From contig NW_003109084.1 of NCBI RefSeq assembly GCF_000003605.2, positions 384,334 through 417,594 on the forward strand: 33,261 nt of DNA, written 5' to 3'. This DNA comes from Saccoglossus kowalevskii. Its lineage: Eukaryota; Hemichordata; Enteropneusta; Harrimaniidae. Shown piece by piece: positions 1 to 10,734 of this stretch. The position numbers and the translations under genes were made by a program. Within the stretch, counting starts at the first letter, position 1. Each line of letters begins with the position of its first letter. Below the pieces are notes generated by a model that saw only the letters and a program-made list of their open reading frames with translations, was not told the DNA's origin and made no database searches.

Positions 1-2209
1 GTTTGCCAAATTTGTGTTTTATTTCATTTACCAATGTTTTCCTGCAACAAGTATTGCCCCCCCCCCCCCCAAGGCTGGCTCGACTGTCTCATCTGATGGA
101 TTTGACACAGGCTCTCTTGACTTAAATTTTCGAAGAGCATTAATACAATTGTCAGTATCACGCGAGTGTGCACTAAAAGTGCGATAACATGTATATACGA
201 GTCTGCGTGTTGACAATCAAAGAATGCATCTGGGATAAACACAGAGAGAGGCCATATTGATTCTGTTCTCCAAATGAACTGAGAACCACTCAAACATCTC
301 TTTGTGCGAAGGGTATCATCATCACGGAGATCTCTAGATGAGTCATCAGCTCAATCGGATTTCTAACTTCTGGTCCTTGACGGATCAAATTGATACGATT
401 TGTTTCAAACGTATGTAAATGAGTGATTTCATTTGCACAGTACGCTAAACTGGTTCTCAAAAACTTTAGTTTAACATCATAAGACTGAGATTGTTATTCT
501 TGCGGTAGACACAGGGTTTTTCAAATGCCATTCTCACAGAGACTTCAGATTGATCACGTGATGACTGCAAATCAGATCATTCTGGCTTTTGAAATACACA
601 TCATCTTTATTATGATCTGGTTTTATAGCTGCAACAACAGCCGCAAAGTCTTTCTTGTTACCTTGGTACCAGTATGGTACTCAACATGCATGGACTTTCG
701 TCCATGTCACCATCAAATTTGGTCCTCCATATCCTTTGCAAACAAACTACTAAGTTATGAGATAGTGCTGATGGTTTTCTTAAAATGCATTGAATTTGTA
801 CTCACTTGAGAAGCACTGTCCTCTCTGGCTTTATGTGTACATTACAAAACTGCTGTCTTGGGCTCCCTTCTTTGTATCCACTCTCTTGCTTTCACTTTAA
901 ACTATAGGACGGACTCATTATGGTTTTGAAGCAACCCTGGTTATCTGCATGTTGGTCATCAAAGGAAAGCATTTGCTGATGACTAATTAAAAGGTCCTCA
1001 TATATCACCATCCAGTATTTGCAAGCCTTTTGTGATGAGTTCAGATCTGCTTCATCTATCATTAATTGTAGGACTTGACCTGTTTTTCTATTTAACTGCT
1101 CACATAGCTTGTTACACCTCTGTCCGTTGTGCAACTATGAACAAACTCTAAGATTACTGGGGTCGAATATACATGTGATGTTACCAATGAAATGTTCACT
1201 GATACTAGAATGTTTCTCACCAAATTGTCTCATACAAATGGCTGAAACAAATACAAATAGGCCTTGATGATTAATTTATTCCAATCTCAGTATCGCATGA
1301 ACAATGACTAAGCAAATACCTGTACATGCGAAACATTTCATAGAGTAAAATACAGCATACTACACGACTTGAACGACAGTGCCCCAATCGGGTAAATTCA
1401 CATTTCACTGAATCCGTACAGTAAAAACTCATGCAGAGCGACATAAATCTGACATAAATGCTGAATTTTGAAAAGCATTAAAATGCAACATGTCAACAAG
1501 GATGGTGTTGTAAATAGCCTTTAAATTAATCGATCAAACACAACTTAATGATGTAGTATTTACGGCCAATGTAAGTCATTACATCATAATCTTGTAATCG
1601 AGCAGCATGGAAAGTCTCAGTACATATAAAACAAGGCAAATTGCAAGAAATGGTATTCTCACCGTATGTATAGATTGACCTAGCGTACAACGCAATTCTG
1701 TGGCTTTCAACCAGTCAAGATTAGGAGTGCTCGATGGCAGTTATAAAGTAAATTTGGCGGAACTCCACACACAACTTTCTCTGTCACCCATCATTCACTG
1801 ACCTCTGACCCTGGCTTGCCAAAACCTGCCATTAGAGGCGCTATTCGCTCATCAGGTAATACTACCAAATTACATACATAAAGCATAGTTGTATAATGAA
1901 GTGCATACTTTATTATTTTGTGACGACTTAAATAACAACAATAAATAAATCTACATTTTGGTTCTAACAGATATGACATGACAAACTCAATACTGTCTCG
2001 ACGCCCCACACGTTTACCCACGTTTAGAAAAAAACAATTAGATTCAAATGCTTGCAATGTATATTACTGATTAAAGCATTGCACGATTGTGGCGCTTTAA
2101 CCTTGCCTTGTCTGAGCTGCCCAGTCTTGAACGAATTTACTCGTGATTCTCGTCATTACATTTCGGACTTAGCTAGATGGGCAATATGCATTTATATATG
2201 TAATATACA
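1..2209. other. no gene supported; intergenic
   Basis: AT-rich sequence with a run of about 14 C at 57-70. Short open frames on both strands have neither recognisable motifs nor splice context. A TCACGTGA palindrome occurs at 555-562. Confidence 0.5.
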
Positions 2210-2540
2210 CAACATAATGCTCCCGAATGAAGGAGCTCCACAAATATAAGAAAATGCAATTTACAGTTTTGTTTATATCACTTTTTATTCTCTAGATATT
2301 CAACTTATCATCAATGTATGTATCCACCATCTTGATTCTTCAGATGATTAAAGTATTTTCTCAATTTGTCACAACAATGGATATGATGTCACGCTTTACC
2401 CATAATCCTTTTCTGGAGAATCAAATGGCGGACTACATAATACTGATCAGATCGAAAAGTGATATAAAAAATATGTAAATTTCATTCTCCTACATTTGTT
2501 AAGCTCTTTAATCTTTTGTTTGTCTTGACTTTTCCTTTAA
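2210..2540. mobile_element. fold-back MITE family 1, copy A
   Basis: The ends are inverted repeats: left reads ACATAATGCTCC...GGAGCTCCACAAAT...TTTATATCACTTTTTATTC; right is the complement (GAAAAGTGATATAAAAAATA...ACATTTGTTAAGCTC...CTTGACTTTTCC). A second copy is at 9121-9793 and a fragment at 25100-25250. No coding capacity. Confidence 0.75.
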
Positions 2541-3409
2541 AATTATTCAAATCAATTTACTCAAAGCTTGGTGTGATTAATTGTGTCATTTTTTGATTAA
2601 ATTCCATTCCTCACCATATACATATCAGACCGTTGATACAGCATACCGACGATTTTCATACACAAACCATTGCTACTAGTGATTTCGAATAGCATTTTAA
2701 AATTATAAAACGGGTCGATCAATCTTTCTTGTTAATAATTGTATATGCTCGAAGCTTGTATAACACTGGTTCTATGAACATTTTATATAATCTCTGGATC
2801 CGTGCAATATGGCGATCATCCGGGATAATTGCGCCCACCCCAGAAATCCACCGTATGAAAGGCGGCGCCTGGTGCTAAGAGCACATCACACACAAGGAAT
2901 TCAGGCTGTGGAAGACAACAGTAGCAACAACCTAGATGGGCACTGTTTGTGTAGCTGTATCTTAATCGATTCAAGATTAATTAAATCGACGATAATGATA
3001 TCCGATTTTCGTATATTAGTTCTAATCAAAGTATCTATTATTATCTATATAAATTATATCAACATCAAGTGTTTTGTTTGTTTGTATCGGTTGTGATGGT
3101 GGCTTACTATGTAGTGTGTGTATGATGTACAAACTACAACCAATTTAAGTTGTCCAAATGTTAATTGTCTATCCGCTCAAACTGTCTTGACATAATTGTG
3201 CATATAACTACCTCACTGATTAACCTGTTACTTGGTTCATCAAACTTAGTAAATTTGGATGACTATTTTACGTACCATACAAGCTCCAATTACGAATCAG
3301 AATATATCCAATAGCTAGTTTAAAAACATGCCGGAAGTAATATAATCGCCTATGTCTATGCACATGCCATCTATGCCCATGGGCATACCATATATCTCAA
3401 GTGTATATA
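2541..3409. other. no gene supported; region downstream of the NXPE-like gene
   Basis: AT-rich. An open frame starting ATGGCGATCATC at 2809 has a GC-richer first 100 bp but no domain and degenerates into AT-rich sequence; I do not call it. Confidence 0.4.
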
Positions 3410-3415
3410 TTTATT
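3410..3415 (-). promoter_or_regulatory. candidate polyadenylation hexamer AATAAA of the NXPE-like gene
   Basis: On the minus strand AATAAA starts two bases after the TAA stop. If used, the 3' UTR would be only about 20-30 nt, which is unusually short; an ATTAAA near 2513 is a weak more distal alternative. Confidence 0.3.
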
Positions 3416-3417
3416 GT

Positions 3418-4208
3418 TTATATTTTACAAAGATACGATAAAAATGTATTCACTTCCTGGCGTATCACTTCCATTGGCATATGAATATTGTTGGGAGCTG
3501 GATAGGATAAATTCATATCCCATACATCTAGGAATATCGCGCCAATTCCGTGGAATATTTTTCTCATTAGGACGTTCATTTCAAACAAATAAAAATCGTT
3601 ACTGTGAATGTATGACGTCAGTACATTATGGTCACGTGGTTTGCTACCTTTTATGAATACGTCACTTCCTGGACATCGTTGTTTAAATCTAAGTAAAGCT
3701 TCTTTGAGTAACTGTAATCTCTCAACGTAACTTTCGCGACTCCACGATGTGTAGTGTGCGTATGGTCCGACTAAGACCACGTAGTTGCATTCTGCGCTCC
3801 GTAAATTATCTATTACGTCAACCTCAAATTTTACTTCGTTTATAGGATAAGGACTGCCCCCAACGGCCCAGGGATGGTGTTGAAAGGTGAAGGAAATATT
3901 GTAAGTAGGTTCAGTCACTTTTCGGTACGTTCTGGCAGCGTGGCGTTTTTGTAAGATTGACCCAAGTCCAAACAATTCGACAACCACGTTGGAAAATTGT
4001 CGAGTGGTGGAATCTCCAAGAAAGTACATATCTTTGCCTTGTAAACATTCCTTGACTGTGATCATTGGTACCTTTTGCCACTGCGTTAATTTGCATAATA
4101 ATGAATGCCAGATGTCTCCTTGCCAATACCCTGACGTGATTGGTTGTTGTAACCCAGATTCACAATATGGTAAATTGTCTTCGTAAACTCTTCCGTGTGG
4201 CGAGTTCG
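3418..4208 (-). CDS. NXPE-like gene, exon 4 (C-terminal PC-esterase-like domain)
   Basis: The acceptor is tatgcatttgtttgcag; the exon opens in phase 1 with ..NSPHGRVYEDN and runs 262 codons to TAA at 3418-3420. Visible family hallmarks: GYWQGDIWHSLLCKLTQW (family pattern G-W-L-C), ECLQGKDMYFLGDSTTRQF with the putative nucleophile Ser in GDS, YVVLVGPYAHYTSW (family: IVITLGQHF), FIKGSKPRDHN (family: ILKTEN), and DVWDMNLSYP...NNIH with the Asp and His expected of an SGNH-like triad. It ends YLCKI, like the YIC terminus of vertebrate members. No stops or indels; catalytic-type residues are intact. Confidence 0.93.
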
Positions 4209-7200
4209 CTGCAAACAAATGCATATACTGTTATTCGTGTAAGTTATAAGTAATTATATTATAGCATTATCAATACCAGTGGATTTTATGACGTCATTGC
4301 AGCAGATTATTCGCGATAATGTATTACATTATTGAGCATCAAGGCCCTGTCCCATGGATATGAATACAATGTTATTTTCGAAAACGAATAAAGAAGAAAC
4401 TATTGAAAGAGAAAAGCAATAGTCAGATAACAAGTATTTAATACTAAAAATAGCATCAAATAAAACGGTCCATAACCAATAACAGCGAATTCCAATATCG
4501 AAATCAGACAATATTGTGAGGAGGGGAGGCAAGGAGGTAGCTGGTACGGTTTTACGGGAAATAAAAAGTTTTTTTTGTTGCAATTTACAATAAAAAAAAG
4601 ACGTTTTTACAGTTTACAGTGTTAAAATATGGAACATTGAATGCGCCGTGTGTATCCACGCATGCGCATGTTACCCTCGTAATGCTCTTCATTCGGTTAG
4701 AGGGCCTTTTACGTCTTGACATTCAATTTTGTAGTGGATTGTGTCATCTAGTCGTTATAAAAGTTTCTATAAAATGTAATTTCCCTGGATTATTTTTTAC
4801 GATATTTTTATTTGGATGTAAATTCTTGTACGTACCGAGAAAAATGACACATTTTTACAGTGTACGAAAAAATATTTGATTGATTACGTTGTACGAACAA
4901 AAAAATATTGCAATTACGTTAAACGAAAGTAGTCTGCTCTGTACGCTAACGCGCGTTCGGTCGAAGCATTCCATCTAGTACGCACGCTTCTAGATTCCGC
5001 GACTGATGGCGCTGTCCTTGTGGTCTCCTCATTAGTTCGCCCTATCGTGTTGATGAAGTGAGGTTAACCGAGGATAATTTATCCAAGCAAATGCGATAAA
5101 CGAAATGGGGGTACAATGTATGTCTACCATCGTGTTGATGAAGTGAGGTTAACCGAGGATAATTTATCCAAGCAAATGCGATAAACAAAATGGGGGTACA
5201 ATGTATGTCTACCAGTCCAGAGAGATGAATTTGTTCTGTTTTTGTAGTGAGTAGTACTACACAATTTGCGAAACGAGATCGACGTAAGACCGGCGTAAGA
5301 CCGCCGTGACTTGTATTATCTCAGCGTCGACTCCCGGTAAATGTAACAGTCCGGGCACAGTTTGCATAAATAAATGAAAGTACCCGTGTTCCCAGGTGTG
5401 TATCTGTTTATTTATACAGTGAGATTAAAATAACTGTTGGTTCACCTTCTAGGATGGCTAACACAAACTAGCTTTCCGGTCATGTTCGTTCGCCCGCTTC
5501 AAAGTTTACGTCCCCCCCCCCCCCACTCAGGATCCATAGGGGGCCGCATGCGCGTTCCCATTTTCTCGGGAAAGAGGGTACTTTTTGACGATCTGTCTCG
5601 GGAACATTTTCCCGAGAAAATCGTAAGAAAAGGGGGTATTTTTTGCTTGTTTTCCCGAGATTCTCAAAATAGGGGGTGTATTTCAAAACACTTCCCGGGG
5701 GGGGGGGTTTTAAAAGGAGTTCTAGACTGAAAAGTTCCCTAGATAGGGGGTGAAATTCATCGGAAAAGCCCATGAAAGAGGGGGTTAAATTTTCTTCTTT
5801 TCCCTAGAGAGGGGGGTGGTCAAAAAAATGAGGGAACAAGCATAGCCCCCCCTAAATATAGGGAGTGGGGGGCCGGGTTTACGTCAAATCCCCGCCCTGT
5901 CGTAGAATTTAAAATAACTCTTACACAGAAAGGACAGTTGCTAATAATATCTACCTTAATAGTTTGAAAACACTAGTGGGATGGGGTAACGATGCAACTA
6001 CGTGCATGTACCCCGGGTACGTACCCCTACGCACAGTCGATCCAGCTGGACCACACCGGCGATTCAGCGTAGCGTAGTGCAAGGCCGCGGCGGACACCGA
6101 TACGACGTACCAGTCACGGCGCGCCGTTAGCTCGGGCGATCACTGCAATGTTACTTCACACCACACATCAGTCACTCATTCACTCGCGGTGCAAATGAGT
6201 TCAATACAATAATATTTGATGGATTAAAATCAGTTTCTTTCTTAGTTTGCCAGTGGAGCTATAGGTTTATAGTTCCATGGTTTGCCATGTGAGATTATGG
6301 AAACAATTTCCAGAAAGACATTTTAAAATATTCCGATTCACGGGCCAGTGACTGTGAAACTACTCCGTTCACTGTAGATTTTTCTCCAATTTTTTCCGCT
6401 TTTTAGAGGCAGCAAATCCACTGGTAATGAGAACGCTACAAAATAATAACAACAATGAACTCCTCGACAACGCATAATGGACTCAAGCACACTTTGTGCT
6501 CCATATATGTACTCGGCTCACGCCTCGTACATATATGTCGCACAAAGTGAGCTTTCGCCCATTATGGGTTGGTGGGTCGTTCATTATTGTTTAAATATAT
6601 ACTATTTACACTGCTCAGTTAAAGCGGGAGCGTCGTCACCTGCGCACGCGCAGGAATTGAGTCATAAGCGACGATAACAACCCATGCTAAAAACTACAAG
6701 GCTCATGGGTAGACGCTTGTTTGTAAACAATGGCACGTTATGGCCATCTGGCGCATGTGCAGGTGACTACTCCCCGCTTTAAGAAAACAAAACTGACGAT
6801 AAATGCAATTACATAATAAAAAGTTATAAATACAGCAGTGTTCATACCTATCTTAATAACATTGGGTCCAGATGTTAATTTCTTCATCAGGAAGTCACTG
6901 CGAGGATAAAAAACGTCTATATTGGTAAAGGTCATAGCTATTAGCATTCGATGACATTGATGTGTGTGACAAGAAGAGCGTAATGGGGGTGATGGGTGGC
7001 AGCTACAAACTACACTACTAGTATCAGTGAATAAATATTGACTTGCAAACGGATCGATAAAGATGTCGGCAGAATGTTGAACTGATAACCTCTGGTCAAT
7101 CAGTTGATGTTTATTTTTGTATCACCTTACTATTTGTATACATTGTTCACTCGTTGTGTTTTGTTTTATTTGCCTGTAGGTGTTTATGAGGAAGGAGATT

Positions 7201-10200
7201 GCTGCACATACTCCGAAACGTGAAATAAACATTTACTCTTTGACCAGATGTTGTTGTGTCTTATGTTCTACTCTTAATCTAGTAAAAGAAATTGTTGTGT
7301 GATAATTCACATACATGCAAGTCATGCATATTAAAAGGTGCGTTTCAAGAAAACTTATGCAAACAAAACCCGAAAAGGCGGCCATTTTCCATAGGATTCC
7401 ATGGTAAACACATTATCCCATTCGAAATATTCAAAATTCTCCAATTTTTTGGGTCACAGCCATATGTAGCCCGCATAAAACTACAGATCGTTTCTAGTAT
7501 AGTTCACCGATATGATGGAATGTTTTTGCCATAGCAACCAATTGGAAACCACTTAAAATACGCATTTTTGATACTAATTGTTTGAGGTCGTTTGATGGGA
7601 AACTTAGTTTGGTGACAATATATTTTTATTTCAAAATTTTGAACATTACAGTCCCCAACCTCTCTTGCTGGATTTCGATGAATTCTTAGTTTGTTTTTAA
7701 GGTAGCAAACTACATTAAATACAGTGTTTATGGTTCGTCATTAAATGGTGGCCAATTTCTTTCCGACACAAATAAGTAATAAAGGTTAATGTCAATAAAT
7801 ACTCTGTGGATTACACACTGTTCCTGGTAAACCTACCTTTTAAACAGAACTTCGTTCTCTTCCAATGCCTGCAATGCCTTCTCGTTCAACCATGTAATGT
7901 TTCCCTGTGTCAACGCAAAGCTGTTGCATGGCAACCAAGACAATTTATCGCAAATAAAGACCGTTTTCCCCTAAAGCGTGTTCGTATGTGTAAACACATT
8001 CATCTTCCGTGTTCTCCAAACCTTGTTCTTTCACTCTTTTTGCAAAACATCGACTGTATGTGTAATTGTTATTTGTTTCCTCAAAATGTCCCTTCCACGT
8101 GATACGATCCCACCGCTGCCACCGATGGTAAAGCCATCTCACAGTTAGACTGGTGTACACCAATGTGATGTCGATTTCAGCAATTCCTGGCCAGGCAGCA
8201 TAGAAATGGACGGTATACGTCCCATTATTGTGATCAACCACACGTCCAACTGTACTAGTTTTAAGTTCCACATTGCGCATAACAGCAAGCCAGAAATCGC
8301 CGCCAGTTGTTCGAAGTTCGCCTTTCATGTTATACGTCACTACTTTTATCAGAAACACCGTTCCTTCATGTACTTCTTCTTTTTCCAATAAATCGAATTT
8401 AGTGATATTCGGATCAGTGAAATCTTCATATTGCTTAATATTGTTCCCGAGTGCTTCACTACTCGGAGAGAAAGTTACTGAAACGTCGGAAATGTTTGGA
8501 TGAAACGCGTTAGATATTTTGGCCAGTGAGGGCGTTCTTTCGGTTGCACTTCGTGGTTCACTTGGATTTAAGTTGTCAGCCTCTGTTGGCCGCGATCGTC
8601 TTCGAACTGTTGTCAGGCTGAAAGATAGTTCTCTTACCTAAGATTATAAAATGTAAACGTCACATTTCAGAAAACACACTGCAGAGCGTGTTTGTATTGT
8701 ACCAGATGGTTGTTCGGATATTCTGGGTTTATACTGCCCGCAAACTATACAATGTGGTAACAAAAAGTTCACATTAGCTCATATGTTTATTTGCAGAATT
8801 ATTACTCAGCTATTGAAAAAGGCGTTTGAAATTGAAAAAGCTAATTGGATCAAATGCCACGAATGAGTAGAATCATCACACAATGCACGCAAAGAATTCA
8901 TTACACTATGCTCGCGCGATGACTTTCGCTTTCGTTTCACTTTTTCGGTCTTTGGAAATATGCATGTGATAAATATATTAGGTTGACGTCATCAAACACT
9001 AGTGTGCTTACCGCCAGAATAGCACTAATTCTTGCTTTCAGTGGTAAATCACTCATGGTAGCTGACACCATCATATTAAGGAATGTCGTTGAATTATATA
9101 TACTGTAAACTAGTTTGTTTTTAAAGGAAACATCAAGCCACACAACATAATGACCCCTCAAGAAAAAGCTCCACAAATGTAGGGGAATGCAAGTTACAGT
9201 ATTTTTATATCACTTTTCATTCTCTCTTTTCATTATCTAGTCAGCCATCTTGATTCTCAAGCAAAAGGTAAGGTATGACATCATAGAATCTGTTGTCAGA
9301 AATTGAGAAAATATTGAGACGAGAAATATTGATGCTAATTAGTTCAAATTTAGTGGTCAACAGGTAATATGTCACCTATATAACCTACTCACACCGGTAA
9401 ATTGTATACAATATAAGGAAATTCGAGCATTTGGTAAAAAAAATACATAAAAATAAATATTTTTAGTTCAGTTTCTATGACAGTTATTTTAGAAGCAAGT
9501 TTGGCACCAGTACATAATGCTACCATGTTCTAAACTTTCAGCCAATTTGAAATTCAACTTTTGAAGTTATAGTTGAAATCATTTTCTCAATTTCTGACAA
9601 CATATTCTATGATGTCATACTTTACCCATAATACTTTGCTGAAGGGTCGAGATGGCGGACTACATAAATTGATGAAAAGTTGAATATCTAGAGAATGAAA
9701 AGTGATATAAAAAACTGTAAATTGCATGTTCTTACATTTGCCGAGCTCTTTTATCTGGGAGTATTATGTTGTTAGCCTTGACTTTCCTTTTTAAAAAGAC
9801 ATTGTAGTTGTTTTGTATAAAATTTATTTTCACTGATTTTTGATGATTTCGATGATTTTTAATAGATTTTATTTTCGTTGAATCGTCCCTTCAGCGAATA
9901 TAGTAGAAACAAACAAAACACTTCACAGTACTGTATATGCAATGATTCTATATACTAGTATTAATATGTTGTAGACATACAGACTGGTTCATACTTGACA
10001 CCGTCTTTGTTTTGCTCCACTAATTACTTATTAATGACGCCGCATGATATATACAGCCAATGGCATCCATTATACGACCCACCTCTTCGACTTTCTCGAC
10101 GAGCGCAATCGAATACTAGTATTACAACTCAATAAGCATGGAAATCACTACATCGTACAAGGTTCTGCGTTAACCTGCGTATTTCGTACATCGTAATATG

Positions 10201-10734
10201 ACCAAAGTCAAAGTCCAAGGGTCGCAATGACCGTCTCGGTGTCAACCTGAATGTATCGTTATTTAAATATAATATGAACGGTGTAGTATTTAGTTATTAT
10301 AAATGATTGTTGCGTCAGTTAACATAACTGTCCGTGATTTGTTGACGCAGGTTATGATTTATAACCGAATGATGCACAGTACATATGTCACGTACAAATA
10401 CGACAGGTTTGTGTGATCGCATTCGTTGATGAATGAAAATTGGCCAGTGGCGATGACCTCCCTATTTTAGTCATGCTCTCATCAGAGCGATCACCTGTGT
10501 TTATGTTCAACCTCGCCCACGGTTACATTTGGAGCATGTTGACTTATAGACGTTTGCCCTTGGATGATTCGGTTACAGTACCTCCCTACTTTCATCTTAT
10601 TAACAATTCCCATACAGTTTACATGTTGGTTACCCAGACGAATCATTTACATGTAGTATTGTTGAAGGCATACTTACAATAATTGACACGCCAATCACTA
10701 GTAACACTCTCAGAATTCGCCGATAGATTTTCAT
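3418..10734 (-). CDS. NXPE-family type II membrane glycoprotein, four-exon gene model (frameshifted as given)
   Basis: Spliced model: 10734-10678, 8637-7837, 6897-6848, 4208-3418, with GT/AG at every intron. Phases agree at all three junctions (0, 2, 1) if one base of the A4 run at 7964-7967 is discounted; the product is then about 565 residues, close to human NXPE proteins (about 550). Order seen: short basic N-terminus and hydrophobic segment, a polar stalk rich in Ser/Pro/Arg, a filamin/Ig-like domain with the family signature VVDHNNGTYTVHFYAAW (about residues 152-168), a Cys-containing linker, then the NXPE C-terminal domain with GDST (about 367-370) and WDM...H (about 532-545), as in PC-esterase/SGNH-like folds. 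From family knowledge, these proteins are anchored in or secreted through the Golgi, and human NXPE1 has been reported to O-acetylate sialic acid; a glycan O-acyltransferase role here is inference. The family is clear; which paralogue it is cannot be told. Confidence 0.88.
5044..5213. repeat. 85-bp tandem duplication, two copies
   Basis: ATCGTGTTGATGAAGTGAGG... begins at 5044 and again at 5129. The two units differ at one visible base (cgaaat versus caaaat), so the duplication is recent. It lies in intron 3 of the NXPE-like gene. Confidence 0.92.
5505..5890. repeat. G/C-run repeat block, probably an interspersed repeat
   Basis: Runs of C12-13 (about 5513) and G11 (about 5697) and many G5-G6 blocks, with recurring words TCCCGAGA and AGGGGGT and an end (gtttacgtc) present near both edges. 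The long open frames here on both strands are low-complexity artefacts. Such G runs are quadruplex-prone and error-prone in assembly. Confidence 0.55.
5990..6150. other. CpG-rich block inside NXPE-like intron 3
   Basis: About 160 bp rich in CG (CCCGGG, GCGTAGCGTAG, CCGCGGCGGACACCG, GGCGCGCCG) within an AT-rich intron. No open frame or tRNA is recognised. It may be an internal promoter, an enhancer or a transposon remnant. Confidence 0.4.
6450..6600. repeat. long imperfect hairpin
   Basis: The arms CATAATGG...CACTTTGTGC...CATATATGTAC (6473-6515) and GTACATATATG...GCACAAAGTG...CCATTATG (6528-6566) pair around a loop of about 14 nt. The pairing continues more weakly outward through AATGAAC/GTTCATT. 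Intronic. Confidence 0.8.
6619..6782. mobile_element. MITE family 2, copy A (TTAA-bounded)
   Basis: The ends TTAAAGCGGGAG..GTCACCTGCGCA and TGTGCAGGTGAC..CTCCCCGCTTTAA are inverted repeats. A second copy in the opposite orientation is at 14604-14753, sharing the internal words AGATGGCCA, TTGTTTACAAACAAGCGTCT and GAGCCTT. The TTAA boundary suggests a piggyBac-like origin (inference). Confidence 0.82.
6848..6897 (-). CDS. NXPE-like gene, exon 3 (50-nt linker microexon)
   Basis: The acceptor is a pyrimidine-rich tract ending cctcgcag, and the donor is GTATGA. The 50 nt carry one base that completes the AG| left by exon 2 (Ser), sixteen codons DFLMKKLTSGPNVIKI, and one G that joins CG of exon 4 (Ala). 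Both phases fit, and the segment sits where NXPE proteins have the short stretch between the Ig-like and C-terminal domains. It was found by phase logic, since exons 2 and 4 cannot be joined directly. Confidence 0.75.
7837..8637 (-). CDS. NXPE-like gene, exon 2 (stalk and filamin/Ig-like domain; contains a +1 frameshift)
   Basis: The acceptor is ...ataatcttag at 8638-8639; an in-frame stop lies immediately upstream, so the exon cannot extend further. It encodes a polar stalk (RRRSRPTEAD...), then the domain containing GTVFLIKVVTYNMKG, GDFWLAVMRN and DHNNGTYTVHFYAAWPG, with several N-glycosylation sequons (NIS, NIT, NGT). After ECVYTYEHALGE the open frame runs to a stop at 7945, but the +1 frame continues as TVFICDKLSWLPCNSFAL and then QALEENEVLFK, ending at a GTAGGT donor. 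That matches the family pattern (Cys, GEPW-F-C, Cys, then ...LFFR). A single extra A (7964-7967) or G (7968-7971) explains the shift. It could be an assembly error, a null allele or a pseudogene. Confidence 0.85.
9121..9793. mobile_element. fold-back MITE family 1, copy B (longest copy)
   Basis: The termini TTAAAGGAAA.ATCAAG.C..ACAACATAAT and ATTATGTTGTTAGCCTTGACTTTCCTTTTTAA are inverted. The pairing continues inward through GAGCT..ACAAATGTA, TATATCACTTTTCATTCTC and ATGACATCATAGAATCTGTT. It lies in intron 1 of the NXPE-like gene. Confidence 0.82.
9794..9912. mobile_element. degenerate fragment of TA-MITE family 3
   Basis: Contains TTGTATAAAATTTATTTTCACTGATTTTTGATG and GAATCGTCCCTTCAGCGAATATAGTAG, shared with the copies at 25690 and 26105. 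It abuts the family 1 copy, so one inserted beside or into the other. Confidence 0.55.
10678..10734 (-). CDS. NXPE-like gene, exon 1 (signal anchor)
   Basis: Nineteen codons, MKIYRRILRVLLVIGVSII, followed directly by the donor GTAAGT. A basic stretch followed by a hydrophobic run is what an NXPE type II signal anchor needs. The exon ends in phase 0, and exon 2 at 8637 opens in phase 0, so the helix continues as VREL... The hydrophobic core is short (about 11-12 residues), so it might be a signal peptide instead. Two upstream ATGs (near 10810 and 10749) are in another frame and would form an overlapping upstream ORF if the transcript starts beyond them; transcription may start downstream. The ATG at 10734 was chosen because only it gives a membrane segment and the right phase. 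Confidence 0.72.

Noticed and set aside
555-562. TCACGTGA palindrome as another MiT/TFE site
   Set aside because: No gene start nearby; the flanks do not complete the 10-bp consensus.
3631-3640. GGTCACGTGG E-box
   Set aside because: It lies within the coding sequence of NXPE-like exon 4, and a regulatory role is not supported.
5437-5773. Overlapping 97-codon frames on both strands
   Set aside because: Translations of G/C homopolymer repeats; open on both strands because of low complexity.
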